Notes under the pieces: generated by a model | Told to the model about the DNA's origin: nothing | Database searches by the model: none | The model's input: only the letters and a program-made list of their open reading frames with translations | Position numbers and translations under genes: made by a program | Assembly (NCBI RefSeq): GCF_007097205.2 | Contig: NZ_VJYK02000009.1 | Location: 1 to 43,202 of the forward strand | Direction: 5' to 3' | Length of the DNA stretch: 43,202 nt | Origin: Streptomyces alkaliterrae | GTDB taxonomy: Bacteria > Actinomycetota > Actinomycetes > Streptomycetales > Streptomycetaceae | Part shown: one piece after another, positions 16,190 to 26,060 of the stretch | Numbering within the stretch: the first letter of the stretch is position 1 | How the letters are laid out: the number at the start of each line of letters is the position of its first letter

Positions 16190-17584
16190 CTAGAGGGCGA
16201 GCAGGGCCCGGTTGAGCACGCGGACGCCGAAGTGCAGTGCGTCGACCGGGACCCGTTCGTCGACGCCGTGGAACATCGCGGCGTAGTCGTAGCCGGGTGG
16301 CAGCCGCAGCGGCGAGAAGCCGTAGCCGAGTACGCCCAGTCGCGCGAAGTGCTTGGCGTCGGTGCCGCCGGACATGCAGTACGGGACGGCGTGCGCGCCC
16401 GGGTCGAAGTGTTCGATGGCCTCGCGGAGCACGGCGAAGGTGGCCGTGTCCACCGGGGCCTCGAGCGGGATCTCACGGTGGTAGTAGTCCCAGTCGACGT
16501 GCGGGCCGGTGAGCGCGTCGAGGGTGGCGTTGAACTCCGCCTCGCCACCGGGCAGTACCCGGCCGTCGACGAGCGCGCGGGCGGCCCCGGGGATGACGTT
16601 GACCTTGCCGCCCGCGTCCAGCGCGGTGGGGTTGGCGCTGTTGCGCACGGTCGGTGCGACGAGCGCGGCCGCGACCGGGCCGAGCCGGTCGAGCAGGGCG
16701 TCGAGGGCGGCGTCGTCGAAGCCGGGGTCGTCGAGGTCGGGTGGGGTGAGCCCGCGGAGTTCGGCGAGCGCGGTCAGGCTCGCCCGTACGGTGTCGGTCA
16801 GCCGCAGCGGCCAGCGGTGCTCGGCGATCCGGTGCACGGCCGCCGCGAGGCGGCTGACCGCGTTCTCCCGGTTGATCTTGGAGCCGTGGCCGGCGCGGCC
16901 GCGCGCGGTGAGCCGCAGCCAGGCCGTGCCGCGTTCGCCGGCGGCCACCGGGTAGAGCCGCAGACCGCCGTCGGCGTGCACGGTGAAGCCGCCCGCCTCG
17001 CTCAGGCCCTCGGTGCAGCCCTCGAAGAGGTCGGCGTGCTGATCGACGAGGTAGGCGGCGCCGAACTCGGCGCTGTCCTCCTCGTCGGCGGTGAAGGCGA
17101 GGACGACGTCCCGGCGGGGGCGCACTCCGGTGCGGCTCCAGGCGCGCACGACGGCGAGCAGCATCGCGTCCATGTTCTTCATGTCGATCGCGCCGCGGCC
17201 CCAGACGACGCCGTCGCGTACCTCGCCGGAGAACGGGTGGACGGTCCACTCGGCGGGGTCGGCGGGCACCACGTCGAGGTGGCCGTGCAGCAGCAGCGCG
17301 TCAGCGGTGGGGTCGGTGCCCGGCACCCGGGCGACGACGTTGGCCCTGCCGCGCGCCTTCTCCAGCAGGACCGGTTCCAGTCCGGCGTCCGCCAGGCGCT
17401 CGGCCACGTACTCGGCGGCCGGGCGTTCGTGGCCCCGGCCGGCTCCCCGGTTGGTGGTGTCCAGGCGGATCAGGTCGGAGGTGAAGTCGACGACCTCCAG
17501 CAGCGCCCGGTCGTCGATACCGGCCTGGGGCAGCGCCCTCGGTCGCGCGAGGGGGTCCGTCGGATCGACCACTGATTCAGCCAT
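16190..17584 (-). CDS. M20 family zinc metallopeptidase
   Basis: 464 residues. Visible metal and catalytic motifs in order are LLLHGHLDVVPAD (His and Asp), WGRGAIDMKN (bridging Asp), FTADEEDS (catalytic Glu pair), RAGHGSKINREN in the dimerisation domain and MSGGTDAKHF near the C-terminus with the final His. The length fits ArgE/DapE/CPG2-type exopeptidases and deacylases that remove terminal residues or acyl groups. The start overlaps the stop of the M55 gene by 8 bp, so they are coupled. Together with M55 and S9 it suggests intracellular peptide breakdown. Confidence 0.94.
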   Translation of the reverse strand: MAESVVDPTDPLARPRALPQAGIDDRALLEVVDFTSDLIRLDTTNRGAGRGHERPAAEYVAERLADAGLEPVLLEKARGRANVVARVPGTDPTADALLLHGHLDVVPADPAEWTVHPFSGEVRDGVVWGRGAIDMKNMDAMLLAVVRAWSRTGVRPRRDVVLAFTADEEDSAEFGAAYLVDQHADLFEGCTEGLSEAGGFTVHADGGLRLYPVAAGERGTAWLRLTARGRAGHGSKINRENAVSRLAAAVHRIAEHRWPLRLTDTVRASLTALAELRGLTPPDLDDPGFDDAALDALLDRLGPVAAALVAPTVRNSANPTALDAGGKVNVIPGAARALVDGRVLPGGEAEFNATLDALTGPHVDWDYYHREIPLEAPVDTATFAVLREAIEHFDPGAHAVPYCMSGGTDAKHFARLGVLGYGFSPLRLPPGYDYAAMFHGVDERVPVDALHFGVRVLNRALLAL

Positions 17585-18407
17585 AGGTTTCCTCCACGGC
17601 GGCCGAGACGATGGTGGTGACCGCTTTGAAGCAGCGGATGCCCCGGTACATGTCGGGGGCGGTGTAGGCGACCCGGCACTCGCCCGTGCGGCGCACGCCC
17701 GGTACCAGGGTCGCGGCTCCGGCGAGGTGTTCGGCGTCGAACTCCAGGGCGATCTCGTGGCTCTCGCTGACGGGTTCGACGCGTCGTGCCAGCGCGGTCG
17801 CCGCGGCCGCGGCGGCGTGCACGTCGGCGGCGGTGCGCTCCGGGGTGCGGCAGATCGCGGCGTAGCGCGAGACGTACTCCTTGACCGCGACGGTGTGCGC
17901 GTGCGGGGCGTAGCCCTTGGCGTCCTCGCAGGTCCGGTCGTCGCCGGTGACCAGGACGACGGGCACGCCGTACTCGGCGGCGACCAGGGCGTTCAGCAGC
18001 CCCTCGCTCGCCAGGGTGCCGTCCACCCAGACGCCGGTGACGGAGTTGGCGAGGTAGGTGTGGGCGAGCACGCCCTCGGTGCCGGCGCCGGTGTGGTAGC
18101 CGACGAAGGCGACGCCGTCGACGTCGCCGCGCTGGACGCCCTCGACCATCGAGAGGTCCTTGTGGCGGCCGGTCAGCATGCGTACGCGGTTGTCGAGTTG
18201 TTCGAGCAGGAGGTTGCGCATCGTCCAGTGCGCCTCGTTCACCAGCACCTCGTCGGCGCCGCCCGCCAGGAAGCCGGTCGCGGCCGCGTCCACGTCGCCG
18301 GTGAACATCGTCCGGCAGCGCTCCCACTGGGGAGTGCCGGGCAGCACGTCGGCAGGGCAGGTGACACCGGTGGCACCCTCCATGTCGGCGCTGATGAGGA
18401 TCTTCAT
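17577..18407 (-). CDS. M55 family metallopeptidase (DppA-type D-aminopeptidase)
   Basis: 276 residues from the ATG at 18407. The DppA metal ligands are placed almost exactly as in the Bacillus enzyme: Asp8 and Glu10 (ISADMEGATG), His60 (NEAHWTMRN), His105 (FVGYHTGAG) and Glu135 (LASEG), with the candidate catalytic His116 (LAHTY). Family function is removal of N-terminal D-amino acids from D-Ala-D-Ala-type peptides, forming a self-compartmentalised decamer in B. subtilis. This could recycle cell-wall D-peptides. It heads the M55-M20-S9 run. No Shine-Dalgarno is seen; a -10 element 8 nt before the ATG suggests leaderless start. Confidence 0.94.
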   Translation of the reverse strand: MKILISADMEGATGVTCPADVLPGTPQWERCRTMFTGDVDAAATGFLAGGADEVLVNEAHWTMRNLLLEQLDNRVRMLTGRHKDLSMVEGVQRGDVDGVAFVGYHTGAGTEGVLAHTYLANSVTGVWVDGTLASEGLLNALVAAEYGVPVVLVTGDDRTCEDAKGYAPHAHTVAVKEYVSRYAAICRTPERTAADVHAAAAAATALARRVEPVSESHEIALEFDAEHLAGAATLVPGVRRTGECRVAYTAPDMYRGIRCFKAVTTIVSAAVEETYG

Positions 18408-18467
18408 ACGCGGCAACGTTACGCGCCGCGCGGTGCCGGGTGAAGTGTTCGGCACCGCGCGGCGCGT
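18408..18467 (-). promoter_or_regulatory. Leaderless-type M55 promoter embedded in an 18-bp stem palindrome
   Basis: On the minus strand TTCACC (18444-18439), a 17-bp spacer and TAACGT (18421-18416) lie 8 nt from the ATG at 18407. The same stretch is a perfect 18-bp inverted repeat (18421-18438 with 18450-18467, 11-nt loop) whose loop holds the -35-like hexamer. It may terminate the upstream SRPBCC transcript, act as an operator, or both. Confidence 0.5.
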
Positions 18468-18554
18468 ACCCTTCGCGAGGTCGCCGCAACACCACCCGAA
18501 GTGGTGACAGGTCGCGTCGTCCCGCCCATCCGGGCGTGCGGGGCTTGTTCGGAC

Positions 18555-19007
18555 CTACCGGCCCTGCTTCTCCATCTCCGCGGCGAGATTGGCCAGAAGT
18601 TCGTCGTGGATGCGGGCCAGCCCCTTGGGGGCGAAGGTCCGCTCGAAGAAGCCGCCGATGCCGCCGGCGCCGTTCCACACCGTGGTGACGACCACCTTGG
18701 CCCGGCCGGTACCGGCGGGGGTGACGACCCAGGTGGTCACCATGGAGGAGTTGCGGTCCTTCTCCACCAGCTGGCCGTCGGTGGGCTCGCTGACCTCGAT
18801 CAGGCAGTCGCGCACGCGCTTGCTGGTCGCCTGGAGCTTCCAGTGGACCAGGGTGCCCTCGCCGTCGCCGCCTTCCCGCACCTCGTACTCGCTGTAGTGG
18901 GCGGGCAGGACCTTGCCGCGGACACCGCTGTAGTCCGCGAGGGCGTCGAAGACATCGTCGGGGTCGGCTGCGATCTCGCGCTGCGTCGTGGCCTCGACCT
19001 GTGCCAT
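18555..19007 (-). CDS. SRPBCC (START/Bet v1-like) family protein
   Basis: 150 residues from the ATG at 19007, with AGGAGGAGC just upstream. The order is AQVEATTQREIAADPDDVFD (first strand), DYSGVRGKVLPAHYSEYEV, HWKLQATSKRVRDCLIEV and a C-terminal long helix (FFERTFAPKGLARIHDELLA). This is the polyketide-cyclase/dehydrase-like SRPBCC fold, which forms a hydrophobic pocket for a lipid or aromatic ligand. The ligand is unknown. It is monocistronic and diverges from the radical SAM gene. Confidence 0.87.
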   Translation of the reverse strand: MAQVEATTQREIAADPDDVFDALADYSGVRGKVLPAHYSEYEVREGGDGEGTLVHWKLQATSKRVRDCLIEVSEPTDGQLVEKDRNSSMVTTWVVTPAGTGRAKVVVTTVWNGAGGIGGFFERTFAPKGLARIHDELLANLAAEMEKQGR

Positions 19008-19122
19008 TGGGCTCCTCCTGTGCTGGTCCTCGGCCCGCCGTCGCGGGCCGGGCGGGCCCGGGCGGGCCCCACTGGTGTCGGGGTTCATCCCATCACCCGG
19101 ACGCCGACCGCCCAAATCCGGC

Positions 19123-19152
19123 TTGACAGCATTCGCTCGAACGAGTGTTCTA
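19123..19152 (+). promoter_or_regulatory. Promoter with LexA (SOS)-like box upstream of radical SAM gene
   Basis: TTGACA at 19123-19128 is a perfect -35 consensus. TCGAACGAGTGTTCTA at 19137-19152 matches the actinobacterial LexA box TCGAAC-N4-GTTCGA at 11 of 12 defined positions and sits between the -35 and the transcription start, where a repressor would block RNA polymerase. The -10 is less clear (GTTCTA at 18-bp or TCTAAT at 20-bp spacing). From memory, the mycobacterial homologue Rv2578c is also listed as LexA-regulated. Confidence 0.65.
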
Positions 19153-19192
19153 ATCAGTAGGCGGGTGCGGCGGCACACGAGGAGGCAGGCAG

Positions 19193-20230
19193 ATGCGCTG
19201 GGACAACCTGAGGAACGACGGGCCGGCCGCCCTCTTCGGCAGCGAAGTGGTCACCCGCACGTTCGACACCCCCGAGTTCCGGGGCGTCACCTTCCACGAG
19301 GTGCGGGCCCGCTCGCTGGTCAACCGGGTGCCGGCCGCCTCACGCGTGCCGTTCACCTGGACGGTCAACCCCTACCGGGGCTGCTCGCACGCGTGTGTGT
19401 ACTGCTTCGCCAGGGGCACCCACGGCTACCTCGATCTGGACACCGGGATCGGCTTCGACACCCAGATCGTGGTGAAGGTCAACGCACCCGATCTGCTGAG
19501 GCGGGAACTGTCCGGTCCCCGCTGGCGCGGCGAACACATCGCCATGGGCACCAACGTCGACGTGTACCAGCGCGCGGAGGGCCGCTACCGGTTGATGCCC
19601 GGCATCCTGACCGCACTGCGGGACCACGCCAACCCCTACTCGATCCTCACCAAGGGCACGCTGATCCTGCGCGACCTGGAGCTGCTGCGGTCGGCCGCCG
19701 CGGTCACCGACGTCGGGGTGTCGGTCTCCGTCGGCTTCCTCGACGAGGAACTGTGGCGCACCGTCGAGCCGGGCACTCCGGCCCCCGAGCGGCGACTGGA
19801 CGTCGTCCGCACACTGACCGAACACGGCATCGGCTGTGGGGTGTTGATGGCCCCCGTCATCCCCTTCCTCGGCGACTCGCCCGCCCAGCTGCGGGCCACC
19901 GTGCGGGCGGTGGCCGCCGCCGGGGCGACGTCGGTGACACCGCTGACGCTGCACCTGCGGCCCGGCGCCCGCGAGTGGTTCACGAGCTGGCTCGCCCGCC
20001 ACCACCCCGGACTGGTGCGGCACTACGAGGCGCTGTACGCGGACGGCGCCTACGCGCCGAAGTGGTACCAGCGCCGCGTCACCCGCCAGGTACACGAACT
20101 CGCCGCCGAGTACGGCCTGGCGCCGGCCGCCCCCGGGGTGGCCCGACCGCCGGCCACCGCGGCGGGCGACCTGGCGGTGGCCGAGCGGGCCCCGGAGGGC
20201 GACGGACATACTCAGCTGACACTGCTGTGA
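19193..20230 (+). CDS. Rv2578c family radical SAM protein
   Basis: 345 residues. The radical SAM cluster motif CX3CX2C is Cys64, Cys68 and Cys71 (RGCSHACVYCFAR). The block VNPYRGCSHACVYCFARGTH, followed by GTNVDVYQRAEGRYRLMPGI and ILTKGTLILRDLEL, matches the SplB/Rv2578c-like group, which is distantly related to spore photoproduct lyase. The reaction is unknown; DNA-lesion repair is an attractive guess because of the LexA-like box in its promoter. ATG at 19193 after GGAGG in the leader. The following GNAT gene starts 20 bp after its stop and may be cotranscribed. Confidence 0.92.
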   Translation: MRWDNLRNDGPAALFGSEVVTRTFDTPEFRGVTFHEVRARSLVNRVPAASRVPFTWTVNPYRGCSHACVYCFARGTHGYLDLDTGIGFDTQIVVKVNAPDLLRRELSGPRWRGEHIAMGTNVDVYQRAEGRYRLMPGILTALRDHANPYSILTKGTLILRDLELLRSAAAVTDVGVSVSVGFLDEELWRTVEPGTPAPERRLDVVRTLTEHGIGCGVLMAPVIPFLGDSPAQLRATVRAVAAAGATSVTPLTLHLRPGAREWFTSWLARHHPGLVRHYEALYADGAYAPKWYQRRVTRQVHELAAEYGLAPAAPGVARPPATAAGDLAVAERAPEGDGHTQLTLL

Positions 20231-20250
20231 GCACGTGCCATCCTGCCCGG

Positions 20251-20745
20251 ATGTCGATCACCATCCGGACCGCCACCGACTCCGACTGGCCTGCGGTGTG
20301 GCCGTTCATGCGGGACATCATCAGGGCCGGCGAGACCTACACCTACGACCGCGACCTGGACGAGGGGCAGGCCCGCTCGACGTGGTTCCTCCCGCCGCCC
20401 GCGCACACGGTGGTCGCCGTCGACGCCTCCGGCGCGGTGGTCGGCACGGCGAAGACGAACCCCAACCACATGGGCGGCGCCTCGCACATCGCCAGCGCGA
20501 GCTTCATGGTGGACGCCGCCCGGGCGGGGCGGGGCGTGGGCCGCGCGCTGGGCGAGTACGTGATCGAGTGGGCGCGCGCCGAGGGCTATCGGGCGATCCA
20601 GTTCAACGCGGTGGTGGAGACCAACACCAGGGCCGTCCGACTGTGGCGGTCGCTGGGCTTCGAGATCATGACCACGCTGCCCGAGGGCTTCCGCCACCCC
20701 GAGCACGGCTACGTCGGCCTGCACATCATGTACCGGCGGCTGTGA
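20251..20745 (+). CDS. GNAT family N-acetyltransferase
   Basis: 164 residues from the ATG at 20251. The acetyl-CoA loop is ARAGRGVGRALGEYVIEWA near residues 90-110, preceded by SASFMVDAAR and followed by AIQFNAVVETNTRAVRLWRS and LGFE, all typical of GNAT enzymes. The substrate is unknown; the early MRDIIRAGETYTYDRDL segment resembles acetyltransferases of phosphinothricin-like compounds only loosely. It follows the radical SAM gene by 20 bp on the same strand, so it may share the LexA-type control. Confidence 0.9.
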   Translation: MSITIRTATDSDWPAVWPFMRDIIRAGETYTYDRDLDEGQARSTWFLPPPAHTVVAVDASGAVVGTAKTNPNHMGGASHIASASFMVDAARAGRGVGRALGEYVIEWARAEGYRAIQFNAVVETNTRAVRLWRSLGFEIMTTLPEGFRHPEHGYVGLHIMYRRL

Positions 20746-20763
20746 CCTCTCGATCAGACAGGC

Positions 20764-21396
20764 TCAGGGCGGTGGCAAGCGGCGCAGGGCGTCGGTGGCC
20801 GCCTCCCGGAGTCGGGGGAAGGCCGCCGCCTCGGTGAGCACCGGACGGGCCCGGGGATCACCCAGCTCCCCCAGCCCGCGCGCACACGCCCGTGCCAGCC
20901 CCCAGTACGGCACCGCCCCCGGCCGTAGCCGCGCCCGCAGCGCCGTGACCAGCGCCGGCACCGACTCGGGACCGGCCAGCCGGGTCAGCAGCAGCACGGG
21001 GTGCAGGGCGTACGCGGCCCGCAGCTCGTTGGTCGCGAGCGCGGCGGCGGCCCGTCCGGTGCGCGGGTCGCCGAGTCGCAGCAGCGCCTCGGCAGCGCAC
21101 TCGGCCCGCGTGGCCTCCCGGTAGTTCAGCAGGAAGACCAGGGTCTCGAAGGCGCGCCGGTCGCCGCCGTCGGCCAGCGCACAGGCGGCGACCTCCCGGG
21201 CCCACACCGGCCGACCGGACTCGGTGAGCACGGCGGCCAGCTCCGGGTGCCCCTCCGGCCCCCGGGCCACGGCCGCCGCCAGTCTGCGGTGCTCGGCGCT
21301 GCCCTCGCCGCCGTCCGCCGCGTCGCCCGTTCCGGCCGCCGCGCGTCGCGACTCGGCGGCGGTGCGCCGCAGCAAGGCCCGCAGCCACTCGTCCAT
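20764..21396 (-). CDS. HEAT-repeat-like helical protein
   Basis: 210 residues, Ala/Arg/Leu-rich and built of repeated antiparallel helices (for example REVAACALADGGDRRAFETL, AECAAEALLRLGDPRTGRAA, ARACARGLGELGDPRARPVL). These units with a central GDPR-type turn look like HEAT/PBS-lyase repeats, which make protein-binding solenoids. No catalytic motif is visible. It is convergent with the GNAT gene with 18 bp between them. GGAGGGG upstream of the ATG at 21396 supports the start. Function unknown. Confidence 0.75.
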   Translation of the reverse strand: MDEWLRALLRRTAAESRRAAAGTGDAADGGEGSAEHRRLAAAVARGPEGHPELAAVLTESGRPVWAREVAACALADGGDRRAFETLVFLLNYREATRAECAAEALLRLGDPRTGRAAAALATNELRAAYALHPVLLLTRLAGPESVPALVTALRARLRPGAVPYWGLARACARGLGELGDPRARPVLTEAAAFPRLREAATDALRRLPPP

Positions 21397-21750
21397 CCAG
21401 CCTCAACTCCCCTCCGTCGAGTGGGTCGTCATGTTCGGCGCGGGAGTGGCCCGCGCCACACATGATGACCGCTTCCGCCCTCTGGTGTTCTTGTTACTGC
21501 CGAGTTACGCTGCTCATCAGAGCGGCATACCCGCTCAGGCGGCCTGGTGACGCAGCCGCCGAGAGTGTCAGTCGGTTCAGAAGCGAGCGGCCTCGCTCGT
21601 TGCGGTGCCCGGCCCCGGGACAGGGCCGGCCCGAGATATCCCTCCCGTCGTGCCGTACCGGCGCGCCCCGCGCACCCACCCGTGCGTGGTCGCCCCGGGT
21701 CCCGGCGGTGAGCGCACACCCTCGTATCCAGTCGTCACCCCTGGAGTCCC
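21397..21750. other. 354-bp intergenic region between HEAT-repeat and 3-hydroxyacyl-CoA dehydrogenase genes
   Basis: It holds the divergent start regions of the two genes. I see a weak 6-bp hairpin (AGCGAG/CTCGCT near 21581-21596) and no convincing promoter pair, small gene or RNA. Confidence 0.5.
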
Positions 21751-23538
<1,788 letters not shown>

Positions 23539-23635
23539 CCGGCGGCCAGGGCCCGTCGGCGACCGACGGCCACGGCTGGGGCGGGCTGCTCGATCCACAC
23601 TCGGGCGGCCCGCCCCGGCCCTCCGGGGGGCCGTG

Positions 23636-23648
23636 TAACGTTCAGCAC
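23636..23648 (+). promoter_or_regulatory. Leaderless-type -10 of the TetR gene
   Basis: TAACGT at 23636-23641 is followed by 7 nt and the ATG at 23649. The same hexamer precedes the LysR and M55 start codons. No good -35 is visible. Confidence 0.4.
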
Positions 23649-24416
23649 ATGTCGCAGCAGCTCACCACACCCGCACGCACCCCCGCATCGACCCAGAGGT
23701 TGAAGATGCGGCGCGAGCTGGCGGCCGCCGCGATGGAACTCTTCGCCACCAAGGGCTACGAGGGCACCACCGTCGACGAGATCGCCGCCGCGGCGGGCGT
23801 GGCCCGGCGGACCTTCTTCCGCCACTTCCGCTCCAAGGAAGAGGCGATCTTCCCCGACCACGACGACACCCTGGAGCGGGCCCGGGCCGTGCTCGACGCG
23901 GCGCCGCCGCACGAGAACCCGCTGGACACCGTGTGCCGGGGCATCAAAGAGGTCATGAAGATGTACGCCGCCTCGCCGGCGGGCAGCGTCGAGCGCTACA
24001 AGCTGACCCGCGAGGTGCCGGCGCTGCGGGAGCGGGAGATCGCCTCCGTGGCCCGCTACGAGCGGCTGTTCACCCGCTATCTGCTCGGCCACTTCGACGA
24101 GGCCGCGCACCGGGACGGCGACCACGACCCGCTGCTGGCCGAGGTCGCCGCCTCGGCTGTGGTCACCGCGCACAACCACGTGCTGCGGCGCTGGCTGCGC
24201 GGCGGGGGCGAGGGCGACGTGATGGCCCAGCTCGACCGGGCGTTCGCGATCGTGCGGCAGACCTTCGGCACGGGCTTCGGCGCGAGCCGGGGCGACGCCC
24301 CCGAAGAGCCGGCGATGGCCACCACCCGCGGCGAGGTGCTGGTGACCGTCACCCGCACCGACACCCCGCTGCCGGACATCATGCGCACCATCGAAGCGGC
24401 CCTGCGCACCCGCTAG
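23649..24416 (+). CDS. TetR/AcrR family regulator, candidate regulator of the EMC operon
   Basis: 255 residues from the ATG at 23649. The helix-turn-helix is at about residues 20-65 (RRELAAAAMELFATKGYEGT, then VDEIAAAAGVARRTFFRHFR and SKEEAIF). The rest is the helical ligand-binding domain with a longer C-terminal tail. It sits between the 3-hydroxyacyl-CoA dehydrogenase gene and ccr on the same strand. A TetR-type regulator (CcrR) controls ccr in Methylorubrum, so control of the downstream operon through an acyl-CoA ligand is a reasonable inference. A strong terminator isolates it from ccr. Confidence 0.92.
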   Translation: MSQQLTTPARTPASTQRLKMRRELAAAAMELFATKGYEGTTVDEIAAAAGVARRTFFRHFRSKEEAIFPDHDDTLERARAVLDAAPPHENPLDTVCRGIKEVMKMYAASPAGSVERYKLTREVPALREREIASVARYERLFTRYLLGHFDEAAHRDGDHDPLLAEVAASAVVTAHNHVLRRWLRGGGEGDVMAQLDRAFAIVRQTFGTGFGASRGDAPEEPAMATTRGEVLVTVTRTDTPLPDIMRTIEAALRTR

Positions 24417-24436
24417 CGACCCGCTCCCAGCAGCTC

Positions 24437-24470
24437 ACGACGCCCCGCACGAGCACGTGCGGGGCGTCGT
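24437..24470 (+). terminator. Terminator after the TetR gene
   Basis: Perfect 14-bp stem (24437-24450 with 24457-24470) with a 6-nt loop, then TGTAT. It begins 20 nt after the TetR stop. Confidence 0.85.
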
Positions 24471-24489
24471 TGTATGGGTCACACTGACA

Positions 24490-24534
24490 ACTGGCACGCA
24501 GTGTCTTGCGCACTGGCACTGGGTGTCATAGCGT
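24490..24534 (+). promoter_or_regulatory. ccr promoter with two operator-like direct repeats
   Basis: TTGCGC (24506-24511), a 17-bp spacer and TAGCGT (24529-24534) form a plausible promoter, giving a leader of about 160 nt before ccr. ACTGGCACNNNGTGTC occurs at 24490-24505, abutting the -35, and again at 24512-24527, filling the spacer. The copies are 22 bp apart, about two helical turns. Each is an imperfect palindrome (GGCAC-N3-GTGTC), as expected for a TetR-type site. Confidence 0.55.
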
Positions 24535-24704
24535 GCGTAGCACTCCGGGCGTTGTCCCACGGCCTCGCCGTTCGTCCGGAAGCCTGCGTCACAGGCACCA
24601 CGCGCCGACAAGCGCCGCCGCACCACCCCGCCGAACCGACGGCACTGCCTTCCCCCGACGTCCCTCAAAGCGTCTTCCCGCACACGCTTCGCCGGAGGCA
24701 TACC

Positions 24705-26051
24705 GTGAACCAGATTCTCGACGCGATCCTCTCCTCGGACAGCACCTCCGAGGACTTCGCCAACATCCCGCTGCCCGAGTCCTACCGCGCGATCACCGTG
24801 CACAAGGACGAGGCGGAGATGTTCCAGGGGCTCGCCAGCCGCGAGAAGGACCCCCGCAAGTCGCTGCACCTGGACGAGGTGCCGCTGCCCGAGCTCGGTC
24901 CCGGTGAGGCGCTGGTCGCCGTCATGGCCAGCTCGGTCAACTACAACTCCGTGTGGACCTCGATCTTCGAGCCGGTGTCGACCTTCGGCTTCCTGGAGCG
25001 CTACGGCCGCCTCTCGCCGCTCGCCAAGCGCCACGACCTGCCGTACCACGTCATCGGCTCCGACCTGGCCGGCGTCGTGCTGCGCACCGGCCCCGGCGTG
25101 AACGCCTGGCGTCCCGGCGACGAGGTCGTCGCGCACTGCCTGTCCGTCGAGCTGGAGTCCGCCGACGGCCACAGCGACACCATGCTCGACCCCGAGCAGC
25201 GCATCTGGGGCTTCGAGACGAACTTCGGTGGCCTGGCGGAGATCGCCCTGGTGAAGTCCAACCAGCTGATGCCCAAGCCCGACCACCTCTCCTGGGAGGA
25301 GGCCGCCGCCCCCGGCCTGGTGAACTCCACCGCCTACCGGCAGCTCGTCTCCCGCAACGGCGCCGGCATGAAGCAGGGCGACAACGTCCTGATCTGGGGC
25401 GCCTCCGGCGGCCTCGGCTCCTACGCCACCCAGTTCGCGCTGGCCGGCGGCGCCAACCCGATCTGCGTCGTCTCCTCCGAGCAGAAGGCGGAGATCTGCC
25501 GGAAGATGGGCGCCGAGGCGATCATCGACCGCAGCGCCGAGGGCTACAAGTTCTGGAAGGACGAGCAGAACCAGGACCCGAAGGAGTGGAAGCGGTTCGG
25601 CAGGAAGATCCGCGAGCTCACCGGCGGCGAGGACATCGACATCGTCTTCGAGCACCCGGGCCGCGAGACCTTCGGCGCCTCCGTCTACGTCACCCGCAAG
25701 GGCGGCACGATCGTCACCTGCGCCTCCACCAGCGGCTACATGCACCAGTACGACAACCGCTACCTCTGGATGAGCCTGAAGCGGATCGTCGGCTCGCACT
25801 TCGCCAACTACCGCGAGGCCTGGGAGGCCAACCGCCTGATCGCCAAGGGCAAGATCCACCCGACGCTCTCCAAGGTGTACTCGCTGGAGGACACCGGGCA
25901 GGCCGCGCACGACGTGCACCGCAACGTCCACCAGGGCAAGGTCGGCGTGCTGTGCCTGGCGCCCGAGGAGGGCATGGGCGTGCGGAACGAGGAGCTGCGG
26001 GCCAAGCACATCAACGCGATCAACCTCTTCCGCGACGACGCGAAGGCGTGA
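24705..26051 (+). CDS. ccr: Crotonyl-CoA carboxylase/reductase
   Basis: 448 residues from GTG 24705, with GGAGG at 24694-24698. It is a medium-chain dehydrogenase/reductase that uses NADPH and CO2 to turn crotonyl-CoA into (2S)-ethylmalonyl-CoA, the committed step of the EMC pathway. The four CO2-binding residues described for the Kitasatospora enzyme are at the same numbers here: Asn81 (VNYN), Phe170 and Glu171 (WGFETNFGG) and His365 (VGSHFANY). The nucleotide loop is WGASGGLGSYATQFALAGG. It is the first gene of the operon ccr-ecm-mcl-mch-mcd. Its product also serves as a polyketide extender unit. Confidence 0.97.
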   Translation: MNQILDAILSSDSTSEDFANIPLPESYRAITVHKDEAEMFQGLASREKDPRKSLHLDEVPLPELGPGEALVAVMASSVNYNSVWTSIFEPVSTFGFLERYGRLSPLAKRHDLPYHVIGSDLAGVVLRTGPGVNAWRPGDEVVAHCLSVELESADGHSDTMLDPEQRIWGFETNFGGLAEIALVKSNQLMPKPDHLSWEEAAAPGLVNSTAYRQLVSRNGAGMKQGDNVLIWGASGGLGSYATQFALAGGANPICVVSSEQKAEICRKMGAEAIIDRSAEGYKFWKDEQNQDPKEWKRFGRKIRELTGGEDIDIVFEHPGRETFGASVYVTRKGGTIVTCASTSGYMHQYDNRYLWMSLKRIVGSHFANYREAWEANRLIAKGKIHPTLSKVYSLEDTGQAAHDVHRNVHQGKVGVLCLAPEEGMGVRNEELRAKHINAINLFRDDAKA

Positions 26052-26060
26052 GTGCTCCCG

